A stretch of DNA of 64,000 bases from CAVUBL01 sp963837945 (lineage in GTDB: Bacteria > Acidobacteriota > Thermoanaerobaculia > Multivoradales > DATKCC01). A model generated the notes under the pieces. The model ran no database searches, had not been told where the DNA came from, and saw only the letters and a program-made list of their open reading frames with translations. Positions within the stretch are counted from its first letter, which is position 1. Every line of letters starts with the position of its first letter. Both the position numbers and the translations under genes were made by a program. Of this stretch, positions 8,660-16,705 are shown piece by piece. Where the stretch lies: NCBI GenBank assembly GCA_963837945.1, contig CAWIQD010000002.1:186001-250000 (forward strand). Reading direction: 5' to 3'.

Positions 8660-8694
8660 GAAACAAAAGGCACCGAGCTCCGATCCCACCACCA

Positions 8695-9130
8695 ACCACC
8701 TCCCGACGGAGGGGTGAGCGAGGGCGGGGCGCCAAGCGGCGTCCGACCCCGGAGGCCCGAGGACCGCGCGCACCCCGGCAACCACCGAACCCAGACTCCT
8801 CCGCACCACCTCCCGACGGAGGGGCGAGCGAGGGCGGGGCGCCAAGCGGCGTCCGACCCCGGAGGCCCGAGGACCGCGCGCACCCCGGCAACCACCGAAC
8901 CCAGACTCCCCCGCACCACCTCCCGACGGAGGGGTGAGCGAGGGCGGGGCGCCAAGCGGCGTCCGACCCCGTTCAGCAACCACCGAACCCGGACTCCCCC
9001 CCAACTACCTCACGACGGAAGGGTGAGCGAGGACGGGGCGCCAAGCAGCGTCCGACCCCGGGGGCCGAGGACCGCGCGCACCCCGGCAACCACCGAACCC
9101 AGACTCCCCCCCAACCACCTCCCGACGGAG
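8695..9130. repeat. 110-bp tandem array (about four units)
   Basis: The block TCCCGACGGA (one variant TCACGACGGA) occurs at 8701, 8811, 8921, 9010 and 9120, giving spacings of 110, 110, 89 and 110 bp. Each unit carries GGGCGGGGCGCCAAGCGGCG, then TCCGACCCCGGAGGCCCGAG and ACCACCGAACCCAGACTCC; the third unit lacks ~21 bp. CACCTCCCGACGGAGGGGTG can form a hairpin. No gene is seen in 8660-9004 apart from the array. Confidence 0.85.
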
Positions 9131-10817
9131 GGTGAGCGGGGGCGGGGGCTCCCGACCGGCGACGTCTGAGCCGAGCGGGCTCAACCCCGATGGAGAGCCC
9201 ATGCCTCTCCGGAGCGAGGCGAAGCCGAGGCGCGCGTCTACGCTCCATCCTTCACGACCAACGCGCGCCGCTCGCAAGGGCGGGAGCCCCCGCCCCCGCT
9301 CACCCGGCTCCCGCTCCCCGCCCGGCCGTCCCCGCCCCTTCAACGCCTCCCGGCACTGCCGCTCCGCCCGCGCCCTCCCGGGCAGCGGCAGATCCTCCAG
9401 GAGCACCAGCTCCCGGGCGCCGCCCCGGTCCAGCCCGGCCAGCACCTGGCGGAACTCGTGCTCCGCCCGCGTCCGGTTGCCCAGCCGGGCCAGGCAGTCC
9501 GCCAGCAGCAGCCGCGGCTGGTAGAGCCCCGGATCGAGATAGAGCGCCGCGCGGTACGCCGCCACCGCCTGCTCCTTGCGGTCCGCCAGGTCGTGCAGGA
9601 ACCCCTCGAGCGCGTAGACCGCGGGCTCCGAGGGGTCCGCCTCCCGCGCCTCCCCGACCAACCGCTCGGCCGCCTCCACCCGGTTCTCCGCCAGCTCCCG
9701 CGAGGCCCGGACCAGGAGGTCCTGCGCGCTGCCGCCGTCCCGGCTCGGCCGCGGGGGTTGCGGCTCGGGCGGCACCTCGTCCGCCACCACCGGCTCGCCG
9801 AGCCCCGGCGGCGGCTCCGCGGGGGGCGCGGCGCTCCTCCCACGCCTCCGGGCCGCGGCCGCCGGCGGCTCGCTCTTCGGCGAGGAGGGCCGCCGCCGCG
9901 CGGGCTCGCTCTCCGTCCCGAGCTCGATCTTCGGCTCGATCCGGAAGGGCGGCGCGCGTCGGCCGTGCGAGAGCCTCCGGCTCCGGCGGGTGGCGGTAGG
10001 CGAAGCACTCGCCCAGATCGACCGCGCTCAGCCGGTCGAAGATCTGCCAGAGCGTCTCCGAGGCGCCGAGGAACAGGTAACCGTCCGGCGCCAGGCGCCG
10101 CACCACCTCCGAGACCACCCGCCGCTGCAGGACGCGGCGGAAGTAGATCAGGACGTTCCTCAGCAGCACCAGGTCGAAGGGCCCTTCCGGCAGCTCGCGG
10201 TAGGGCGGGTGCGACAGGTTGACGTGCCGCAGCTCGATCCGCGAGCGGATCGCCGGATCGAGCTCGAACAGGCTTCCTCGCCGGGTGAACCACTTCTCGC
10301 GCAGCCGCTCCGGCACCTGGGCCACCGCCCGGTCGCCGTAGAGCCCCCGCTCGGCCGCGGCCAGCGCGTCGCCGTCGAGGTCGGTGGCGACCACGCGCCA
10401 GTCCCAGGAGGCCAGGGCCTCGTGCTCGGCGAGGATCAGGGCGAGGGTGGCCGGCTCCTCGCCGCGGGCGGCGGCCGCCGACCAGATGCGCAGGCTCCGC
10501 CGGTTGCCGCGCGCGGCGAGGAGCCGGGGCAGCACGTACCGCTCGATGGCGGCGAACTGCTGGGGCGCGCGGAAGAAGTAGGACTCCTTGATCGTCACCA
10601 GGGGGACGAGCTGGTCCCACTCCCCGTCGAGCTCGCCGCCCGCCAGCGCCGCGACGTACGCCGCCCCGTCGAGGAAGCCGCGGGCCCGCGCCCGCCGCGA
10701 GGCGATCTCCTCGAGGAACGAGAAGCGGGCGCGCGGGATGACGTTGCCGGTCTCCTCGCGCACCAGCGCGACGAGCTGGGCGAGCGCCGCCTCGGCGACC
10801 GGCGGCCCCGGGGTCAC
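9005..10817 (-). pseudogene. cheR: CheR-type methyltransferase with TPR tail, one frameshift
   Basis: The start is GTG 10817, overlapping the cheB stop by four bases. Residues 1-~270 form the CheR domain, which uses S-adenosylmethionine to methylate receptor glutamates: 'TIKESYFFRAPQQF', 'RIWSAAAARGEEPATLAL' (SAM-binding region; the usual 'WSAGCSTGEEPYS' is altered), 'VVATDLDGDALAAAERGLY', 'FDLVLLRNVLIYF', 'YLFLGASETLW'. After a Pro/Ala-rich linker the frame must change near 9950. The next frame gives 'EDPSEPAVYALEGFLHDLADRK'-like TPR helices ('AVAAYRAALYLDPGLYQPRL', 'RTRAEHEFRQVLAGLDRG'). CheR-TPR architecture is known from FrzF-like systems. After 'REALKGRGRPG' the sequence is repeat-derived, so the real end is probably near 9320, not 9005. 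The CheR domain itself is intact. Confidence 0.8.
9101..9249 (-). repeat. ~150-bp repeat, family 4, right copy (inverted relative to 2658-2806)
   Basis: Its reverse complement matches 2658-2806 block by block (CGCGCGCCTCGGCTTC, CCATCGGGGTTG, CTCGGCTCAGACGTC, ACCCTCCGT). Its inner end merges with the last 110-bp unit. The cheR frame reads through it to a stop at 9005, so the true cheR C-terminus may have been replaced here. Confidence 0.7.
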
Positions 10818-11881
10818 GACGTCACCGGGCGGCCGGAGTGGTCAGCTCGACCCGACCGGGGGCCCGCCAGGTAGCGCGCGATCTGGCGCGGCGAGAGCTC
10901 GAGGTCGGCGGCCCCGCGCTCCACCGCCACCCGCGGCATGCCGTAGACCACGCAGCTCGCCTGGTCCTGGACCAGCGTCAGCCCGCCCGCCTGCTTGAGC
11001 TCGTAGAGGCCCTCGACCCCGTCGCTCCCCATGCCGGTCAGCAGCACGCCCGCGGTCGTCGCCGGCGAGCACCGCGCGAGCGAGGAGAACAGCACGTCGA
11101 CCGAGGGCCGGTGGCCGCCATGGGGCGGGGTACGCCGGTCGATCCGCAGGACCCCTCCGGGGTCGAGGCACAGGTGCGCGTCCCCTGGCGCGAGGCGGAC
11201 GGTGCCGGGCTCCGCCTGCTCGCCGTCGGCGGCCAGGCGCACGTCGGGCACGAACTCCCGGTTCAGCCAGTCGGCGAGGCCGGCCTCGAAGCCGGTGGTG
11301 ATGTGCTGGACGATCAGGAGGGTCATCGCGAAGCGCTCGGGCATCCCCTCCAGGAACTCGCGCAGCGCCGCCGGCCCGCCGGTCGAGGCCCCGATCCCCA
11401 CCCAGCGCAAGCTCCGCGGTGCCGTCTCGAGCTCGGCCGGCCGGCGGACCGCGGGCCGCGGCGGCCGGGCGCGGGCGGCCGCGGCGGTGCGCACCATCTC
11501 GGGCAGGGTCTCGGCGAGCGCCCGCCAGCGGCCGGTGTCCTCGGGCTTGCCCAGGACCTCCACGGCGCCCCGCCGCATGGCCTCGAAGGCGATCCGCATC
11601 TGGTTGCGGTTGGCGCGCGAGGAAAGGACGACGATCGGCGTCGGGCGGATCTCCATGATCCGCTCGGTGGCGGCGTAGCCGTCCATGCCCGGCATCATCA
11701 GGTCCATCAGGACCACGTCGGGCTCGAGGGCCACCACCTGCTCGACCGCGGCGGCGCCGTCGGCCGCCTCGCCCACCACCACGATGTCCTCGGTCCAGGA
11801 GAAGAACCGGCGCAGCACGGCCCGCACCGACGGCGAGTCGTCGACGATCAGGACGCGCAGGGGGCCCGGGCTGTCGCTCAC
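10814..11881 (-). CDS. cheB: Chemotaxis response regulator / protein-glutamate methylesterase
   Basis: 355 residues, normal CheB length. The N-terminal receiver domain has 'LIVDDS' and phosphoacceptor Asp60 in 'VVLMDLMMPGMDG'; a ~50-residue Ala/Arg/Pro-rich linker follows. The C-terminal methylesterase has the catalytic triad Ser166 ('GIGASTGGPAALREFL'), His193 ('LIVQHITTGFEAGL') and Asp287 ('GVLLTGMGSDGVEGL'). It removes methyl groups from, or deamidates, receptor glutamates and is activated by CheA phosphorylation. The start is GTG 11881, overlapping the cheA stop in GTGA; its own stop overlaps the cheR start in the same way, so the three are translationally coupled. Confidence 0.95.
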   Translation of the reverse strand: MSDSPGPLRVLIVDDSPSVRAVLRRFFSWTEDIVVVGEAADGAAAVEQVVALEPDVVLMDLMMPGMDGYAATERIMEIRPTPIVVLSSRANRNQMRIAFEAMRRGAVEVLGKPEDTGRWRALAETLPEMVRTAAAARARPPRPAVRRPAELETAPRSLRWVGIGASTGGPAALREFLEGMPERFAMTLLIVQHITTGFEAGLADWLNREFVPDVRLAADGEQAEPGTVRLAPGDAHLCLDPGGVLRIDRRTPPHGGHRPSVDVLFSSLARCSPATTAGVLLTGMGSDGVEGLYELKQAGGLTLVQDQASCVVYGMPRVAVERGAADLELSPRQIARYLAGPRSGRADHSGRPVTS

Positions 11882-14070
11882 CGCGTACCGCTCAGACGGC
11901 GAACCAGGTCGACGAGCTCTCCGGCGTCGAGGCCCTGCTTGGTGAGATAGGCGTCCGCCCCCGCCTGGAGACCTTCGAGCCGGTCCTCGGCGCGGTCGCG
12001 CGTCGAGACCACGATGATCGGGAGCTGGTTGAACTGCGGGATCTCGCGCAGGTGGCGGGTGAACTGGTAGCCGTCCATGCCCGGCATCTCGATGTCGGTC
12101 ACCAGGCAGTCGAACTCGCCCTCGCCCAGGTAGTTGAGCCCTTCGCCCGCATCCGCCGCGGCCCGCACCTCGAAGCCGGCGTCCTCGAGCAGGCGCCGCT
12201 CCATCTCGCGGGTGACCAGCGAGTCGTCCACCAGGAGCACCTTGACGCGCGCCGCCGGCGCCTCGGTGGCGGCCACGCTCCTCGAGCCCCGGAGGAACTC
12301 GTGCTTGGCGATCACCGCCGGCGAGAGCACGCCGATCGGGTCGCCCGAGGCGAGCAGCGCCATGCCGTCGATCACGTGCTCGACGGCCACGGCGCGGGTC
12401 ATCGGGCGAACCAGGACCTCCTCCTCGCCCAGGACCTCGTCGACCGCGAGCGCCAGCGGCTGGCCGGAGACCCGGCCGCGGAGCAGGAGCTGACTCTCGC
12501 CCGGTACCTGGCCGAAGAGGCGCGAGAGCGGCACGAAGGGCACCAGCCGGTCGTCCAGGGTGACGAAGCTGCGCCCATCGCGCTCGCGGACCTCCTTGGT
12601 CTCGATCCGCACCACCTCGCGGATCGGCGCCGAGGGCAGCGCCAGGCGGGCGTTGCCGACCCGCACCAGGAGCACGTCCTCGCCGCGCCGGGCGACCGGC
12701 ACCTGGACGATCACCGTGGTCCCCCGGCCGGCCTCCGCCGACAGGAAGACCTCGCCCCCCACCCGGTTGACCGCCGCGGCGACCACGTCGAGCCCCACCC
12801 CTCGCCCGGAGATCTCGGAGACCGTGCGCCGGGTCGAGAAGCCCGGCGCGAAGAGCAGCCGGAAGATCTCGTCGCGCGACAGCGAGGCGGCGGTCGCGGC
12901 TTCGACCAGCCCGGCGCGCACCGCCTGCTTGGCGACCGTCTCCGGATCGATGCCGGCGCCGTCGTCCGAGATCGTCAGGCGCACGCGGCCGGCCTCGGCC
13001 TCGGCCGCCAGCCGGATCTGGCCGACCGGCGGCTTGCTCCGCCGCCGGCGCACCGCCGGCGGCTCGATGCCGTGGTCGACGGCGTTGCGCACCAGGTGGA
13101 GCAGCGACTCTTCGAGCTCGCGGGCGATCCGGCGGTCGAGACGGGTCTCCTCGCCTTCGATCTTCACCTCGACCTCGCGCCCCAGCGAACGGGCGAGCTC
13201 GCGGGTGTAGCGGCCGAGGTGGAGCAGGTAGGCGCGGAGCGGCTGGAGCTGCAGGGTCAGGAGCTGGTCGAGGCCGTCCTCGGCGGAGCGCACGAGGCGC
13301 CGCTGGCTCGACTCGACGTCGACCGCCAGGCGCCGGAGCATCGCCCCCATCACCGCCAGCACCTGGCGCGGCTGGTCCTCGCGGAGCCCGTCCTCGGCGA
13401 GCTTTGCGAGCTCGTAGAGCCGCTGCACCGAGGTGCGGGTGGCGAGCGCCAGGATGCGCACCTGGGTCGCCGAATCGGCGACCGAGTCGAGGGCGGCGGC
13501 GTCCACCCGCACGTCGCCGGTGCCGGGGCGCCGGCTCCCGGGCTCGGCGGCGGCCGCGTGCCCCTCGCCGGCCTGCGGGCTGCCCGGCTCGGGCGCCGGC
13601 CCCCCGGAGACCTCCGAGACGCCCACCCGTACCAGCTCGTCGCCGTCCGGTCCCGAAGGCTGGTCCGGCTCCGGGGCCTCCTCGGCCGCTCCGCCCTCCG
13701 CCACTCCCCGCGCAGAGGCGACCACGGCGAGGAGCTCCGGATCGGGCTCGGGCAGCTCCCCGCCCGCCACCGAGTCGATCATCGCGGAGAGCCGGTCGAC
13801 GACGCGGGTGAGGATCGCCGCCACCCCTGCCGGCGCGGCCTCGACCAGCTCCTCCGAGGCGTGGCAGAGCTCGGCGATCTCGCCCAGCTGAAGCATCCGC
13901 GCCGCCCCCTTGACCGTGTGCAGCTCGCGCCGGACCTCGGCCTGCGACTCCCGGTCCTCCGGCAGCTGAGGAGCCAGGGTGGCGAGCCGCTCGATCCGGT
14001 CCCGCGCCTCGTCGACGAAGAGCGGGATCAGGTCGCGCAGCTCGGGGTCGAGCGGTCGTTTCTTGGCCAT
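11878..14070 (-). CDS. cheA: CheA histidine kinase with C-terminal receiver domain (hybrid, FrzE/ChpA-like)
   Basis: 730 residues. The Hpt domain has phosphorylatable His51 ('RELHTVKGAARML'). An acidic/Pro linker (~105-190) is followed by a dimerisation region. The HATPase has an N box 'LVRNAVDHGIE' (326-336), G1 'DDGAGID' (369-375) and G2 'SGRGVGLDVV' (421-430). A CheW-like regulatory domain spans ~460-600, and a receiver domain (606-730) carries Asp659 in 'CLVTDIEMPGMDGY'. The CheA-receiver fusion is typical of Frz-like and Chp-like systems, which control gliding, pili or other non-flagellar outputs. No cheY or flagellar gene is in the window, so the fused receiver may be the output or a phosphate sink. 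It starts at ATG 14070, 28 bp after the MCP gene. Confidence 0.95.
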   Translation of the reverse strand: MAKKRPLDPELRDLIPLFVDEARDRIERLATLAPQLPEDRESQAEVRRELHTVKGAARMLQLGEIAELCHASEELVEAAPAGVAAILTRVVDRLSAMIDSVAGGELPEPDPELLAVVASARGVAEGGAAEEAPEPDQPSGPDGDELVRVGVSEVSGGPAPEPGSPQAGEGHAAAAEPGSRRPGTGDVRVDAAALDSVADSATQVRILALATRTSVQRLYELAKLAEDGLREDQPRQVLAVMGAMLRRLAVDVESSQRRLVRSAEDGLDQLLTLQLQPLRAYLLHLGRYTRELARSLGREVEVKIEGEETRLDRRIARELEESLLHLVRNAVDHGIEPPAVRRRRSKPPVGQIRLAAEAEAGRVRLTISDDGAGIDPETVAKQAVRAGLVEAATAASLSRDEIFRLLFAPGFSTRRTVSEISGRGVGLDVVAAAVNRVGGEVFLSAEAGRGTTVIVQVPVARRGEDVLLVRVGNARLALPSAPIREVVRIETKEVRERDGRSFVTLDDRLVPFVPLSRLFGQVPGESQLLLRGRVSGQPLALAVDEVLGEEEVLVRPMTRAVAVEHVIDGMALLASGDPIGVLSPAVIAKHEFLRGSRSVAATEAPAARVKVLLVDDSLVTREMERRLLEDAGFEVRAAADAGEGLNYLGEGEFDCLVTDIEMPGMDGYQFTRHLREIPQFNQLPIIVVSTRDRAEDRLEGLQAGADAYLTKQGLDAGELVDLVRRLSGTR

Positions 14071-14098
14071 CCGGGAGCCTGCCGCGCTCGGTCCGCGG

Positions 14099-15739
14099 TC
14101 AGATGCGGGTCCAGCTGTCGACGTTCACGTCCACCCCCAGGACGCCGATGATCCGGTGGCCGTCGTCCTTGACCGGCGCGGCGACGGTGAAGCACGGCTC
14201 GCCGGAGACGAGCGACTCGTACACCGGGGTGATGATCGTCCGTCCCTCGCGCATCACGCCCCGGAACCAGGGCCGCTCGGTGAGCCCCTCGCCGGTGCGC
14301 ACCGCGCTCGGGATCTCCCGCCCCCCGGCCACCTCGGAGTTGAGCGAGATGGCGAGCTGGGTGCCGCCCGAGTCCATGACGTAGGCGAGCTCGACGAAGC
14401 GGTTGTCCTGGAGCAGCTCGTTCAAGAGGGACTCGATCGCCTCCCAGCTCCCGAAGCGCTTGCGCACCTCGCCGGCCCAGCGGCCGGCCAGCCGCTTGAG
14501 GCTGTGGGGCGAGTCGAGGTGGAAGGACTGCGCGACGAGCTGGATCGCGAGCCCCAGGTCGTTGAGCTGGTCGGCGGTCGAGGAGAACTGCTTCAGGCTG
14601 TCGGCCATCCGCTGGACGACCTGGCTGACCTCCTTCAGGGTCAGCACCACCTGGTCGGAGGCGGCGTTCTGCTGCTGGGTGGCGAGCGAGATCTCCCGCG
14701 CCACCCGCGCCGTGTCGCCGGAGGCCGAGCGCAGCTCGTCGATCGCGGCGGCCGCGGCGCGCGCCCGTTCGAGCACCCGAGTGGCCTCTTTCGAGCCCTC
14801 CTCGGTCGCCACCACGGTGGCCCGGATCGAGCCCGAGAACTCGTCGAGCAGGTTGCGCACCGAGTCGACCGACTCCTGCGAACGCTGGGCGAGGCGGCGG
14901 ACCTCCTCGGCGACCACCGAGAAGCGGCGCCCGTGCTCGCCGGCGGCGGCGGCTTCGATGGCGGCGTTGAGCGACAGGATGTGGGTCTCCTGGGCGATGT
15001 CGGTGATCAGGTCGAGGACCCGGTAGATCTCCTTCGAGCGGGTGCCGAGCGTGTCGGCGCGGGTGGCGATGCCGCTGATCCGCTTCTTGACCTCCTCGAC
15101 GCCCTCGACCGCCTCGTCGACCGCGTCCGAGCCGACGTTGCCGCTGGCCTCGGCCTGGGCGGTGAGGTCGGCCTGGGTCGAGGCGTTGTCGGCGATCTGG
15201 GCGGCGGTCCGGGCGAGCTCCTCCATCGCCGCCGTGATCTCGACCACCGACGCCGCCTGCTCGGAGGATCCGGAGGCGAGCTCGGAGGCGATCTGGTTGA
15301 CCGAGTTGGCCGCCGAGGCGACCTCGATCGAGCTGTTCTGGATCTGCTGCGCCAGGGCGTTGATCGCGTCGGAGGCGCTGACGAACGCCTCTTGCAGCGC
15401 GGCCGGGAGGTCCTTGGCGCGGGCGCCGCAGGTCACCAGGTCGCCCGCGCGCAGCTCGTCGAGCGCGGCGATCAGCGAGGCTTCGACGGCCTGCCCGCCG
15501 TCGCGGGCGCTCTCGAGACCGCGCGCGCAGCGCCGGTGGTCGCGGAAGGCGTACCCGAAGTAGATCAGCAAGCCGATGACCGCGATGACCAGGTAAAGGC
15601 CGAAGGGCCAGCTCGGTCCGCCGGCGGCGTTGGCCGTCACCAGCAGGAGCAGGCCCGCGAGCGCCAGGCCGACGGCGACCGCCAGGCCGGTCAGGGCCGG
15701 TCCCCAGGTCTCACTCGGACGGTTGTCTGTCGTTTGCAT
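14099..15739 (-). CDS. Methyl-accepting chemotaxis protein with a C-terminal Cache-like sensor domain
   Basis: 546 residues. Two closely spaced membrane segments (~16-36 and ~45-66) leave only a tiny external loop, so no periplasmic sensor is present. A long helical signalling region follows, with the MCP hairpin ('AQETHILSLNAAIEAAAAGEHGRRFSVVAEEVRRLAQRS', quoted in two parts: 'HILSLNAAIEAAAAGE' and 'FSVVAEEVRRLAQRS'). Unusually, another ~115 residues follow ('LAYVMDSGGTQLAIS', 'PWFRGVMREGRTIITPVYES', 'FTVAAPVKDDGHRIIGVLGV'), which match PDC/Cache sensor folds. With this topology the Cache-like domain should be cytoplasmic, suggesting an internal ligand. The gene overlaps the preceding small gene by 29 bp. 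It probably feeds the CheW/CheA of the same operon. Confidence 0.9.
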   Translation of the reverse strand: MQTTDNRPSETWGPALTGLAVAVGLALAGLLLLVTANAAGGPSWPFGLYLVIAVIGLLIYFGYAFRDHRRCARGLESARDGGQAVEASLIAALDELRAGDLVTCGARAKDLPAALQEAFVSASDAINALAQQIQNSSIEVASAANSVNQIASELASGSSEQAASVVEITAAMEELARTAAQIADNASTQADLTAQAEASGNVGSDAVDEAVEGVEEVKKRISGIATRADTLGTRSKEIYRVLDLITDIAQETHILSLNAAIEAAAAGEHGRRFSVVAEEVRRLAQRSQESVDSVRNLLDEFSGSIRATVVATEEGSKEATRVLERARAAAAAIDELRSASGDTARVAREISLATQQQNAASDQVVLTLKEVSQVVQRMADSLKQFSSTADQLNDLGLAIQLVAQSFHLDSPHSLKRLAGRWAGEVRKRFGSWEAIESLLNELLQDNRFVELAYVMDSGGTQLAISLNSEVAGGREIPSAVRTGEGLTERPWFRGVMREGRTIITPVYESLVSGEPCFTVAAPVKDDGHRIIGVLGVDVNVDSWTRI

Positions 15740-16064
15740 CCGCAGTCTCCGTTCGTTCCCCCGGCTCCGCCGGGTCCGCGTCGAGCATCGGCGGCGGCCG
15801 GTCCGGGTCGATGACCACCAAGGGCTCGTCGCCGTGGACCGCCAGCCCGCCGGTGGGCTGGCTCCAGTAGCGGGCCATGACGGCGCCCGCCGGGTACACC
15901 TCGACGGCCTCGAACACGCCGAGGACCGTCTCGGCCGCGAGGGCGCGCTTCCCCACGTGCACGCGGTAGCCCCGCCGCAGCCGGGTCACCGTCCGCACCG
16001 CGGCGTGCGAGACCCCCCACAGGGCTCCGGCGCCGCGCATCACGAGGAGCCGCTCGACGCTCAC
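15711..16064 (-). CDS. Small protein of unknown function in the che operon
   Basis: 117 residues from GTG 16064, which overlaps the cheW stop in GTGA; the end overlaps the MCP start. The sequence begins 'MSVERLLVMRGAGALWGVSH' and contains 'VHVGKRALAAETVLGVFEAVEV' and 'YWSQPTGGLAVHGDEPLVVI'. I recognise no family. The compact, slightly hydrophobic, one-domain sequence could be a diverged CheW-like half or an adaptor; its tight coupling between cheW and the MCP supports a role in the chemosensory complex (inference). A longer open frame extends upstream through cheW in another frame but is a shadow. It is translated if coupling from cheW operates, since no separate ribosome-binding site is clear. 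Confidence 0.7.
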   Translation of the reverse strand: MSVERLLVMRGAGALWGVSHAAVRTVTRLRRGYRVHVGKRALAAETVLGVFEAVEVYPAGAVMARYWSQPTGGLAVHGDEPLVVIDPDRPPPMLDADPAEPGERTETADANDRQPSE

Positions 16065-16522
16065 GAGGATCGCCCCAGGGCCGCCAGGCTGACCACGCGC
16101 ACGTCGCTTTCGCCGAGCACCGCGTCGCCGCGGACCACCCCGTCGCCGCCCGCCACCACCGCATCCGCGGCGAGCTCGACGACCTCGATCACCGAGTCCA
16201 CGGCCAGCCCGACCAGCTCGCGGCCCGCCTCCGGCCCCGCCCAGCCGATCACCGTGACCGGGTAGAGCGGCGTCGGCCCGGGCGTGGCGCCCACCAGCCG
16301 GGCGAGGTCGAGCACCGGCAGCGGCTCGCCGCCGAACTCGGCCAGCCCCTTGAGCTCGGGCGAGGCGCCGGCGAGCGGCGTCACCTGCAGCTCGCGGACG
16401 ATCCGGCGCACCCGTGCCAGGGGCAGGGCGCAACGGTCCACGCCCGCCTGGACCAGCAGGTACCGGTCGCCGGAGCCGGCGGGCTCCGCGCTCGGGCCGG
16501 CCCCTCCCGGGCTCTGTGTCAT
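16061..16522 (-). CDS. cheW: CheW-like coupling protein
   Basis: 153 residues. The CheW fold is recognisable from 'YLLVQAGVDRCALPLARVRRIV' (cut here: 'YLLVQAGVDRCALPLARV'), 'FGGEPLPVLDLARLVG' and 'LVGLAVDSVIEVVEL', with the hydrophobic core and Asp-Leu positions of the family. CheW links receptors to CheA. A short Gly/Pro-rich N-terminus precedes the domain. It is the first gene of the leftward che operon; the 183-bp region to the divergent FadL-like gene must hold its promoter, but I see no convincing box. CheW and the next gene share a GTGA overlap. Confidence 0.85.
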   Translation of the reverse strand: MTQSPGGAGPSAEPAGSGDRYLLVQAGVDRCALPLARVRRIVRELQVTPLAGASPELKGLAEFGGEPLPVLDLARLVGATPGPTPLYPVTVIGWAGPEAGRELVGLAVDSVIEVVELAADAVVAGGDGVVRGDAVLGESDVRVVSLAALGRSS

Positions 16523-16705
16523 CGCGACTCCATACCTTCAGGGACTCCGCGGCGAGAATAGGGAATTCGCCGGGGGAGAGCAAGCGGATCCGAGCTTCAT
16601 CGTGTGCGAATTCGCGACGGCGGGACAGCAACTGTCCCGATCGGACGCTCGGGCCTACCGAGGCAAAGGGGAAACCAACACCGACAACCTCCGGAGGAGA
16701 GCCTG

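Noticed and set aside
7502..8660. Insertion sequence with transposase
   Set aside because: No transposase is present; only GIY-YIG proteins lie between the repeats, so it was listed as a separate kind of element.
8695..9130. CRISPR array or coding repeats
   Set aside because: Period is 110 bp with no spacers; the translated frames show no protein pattern.
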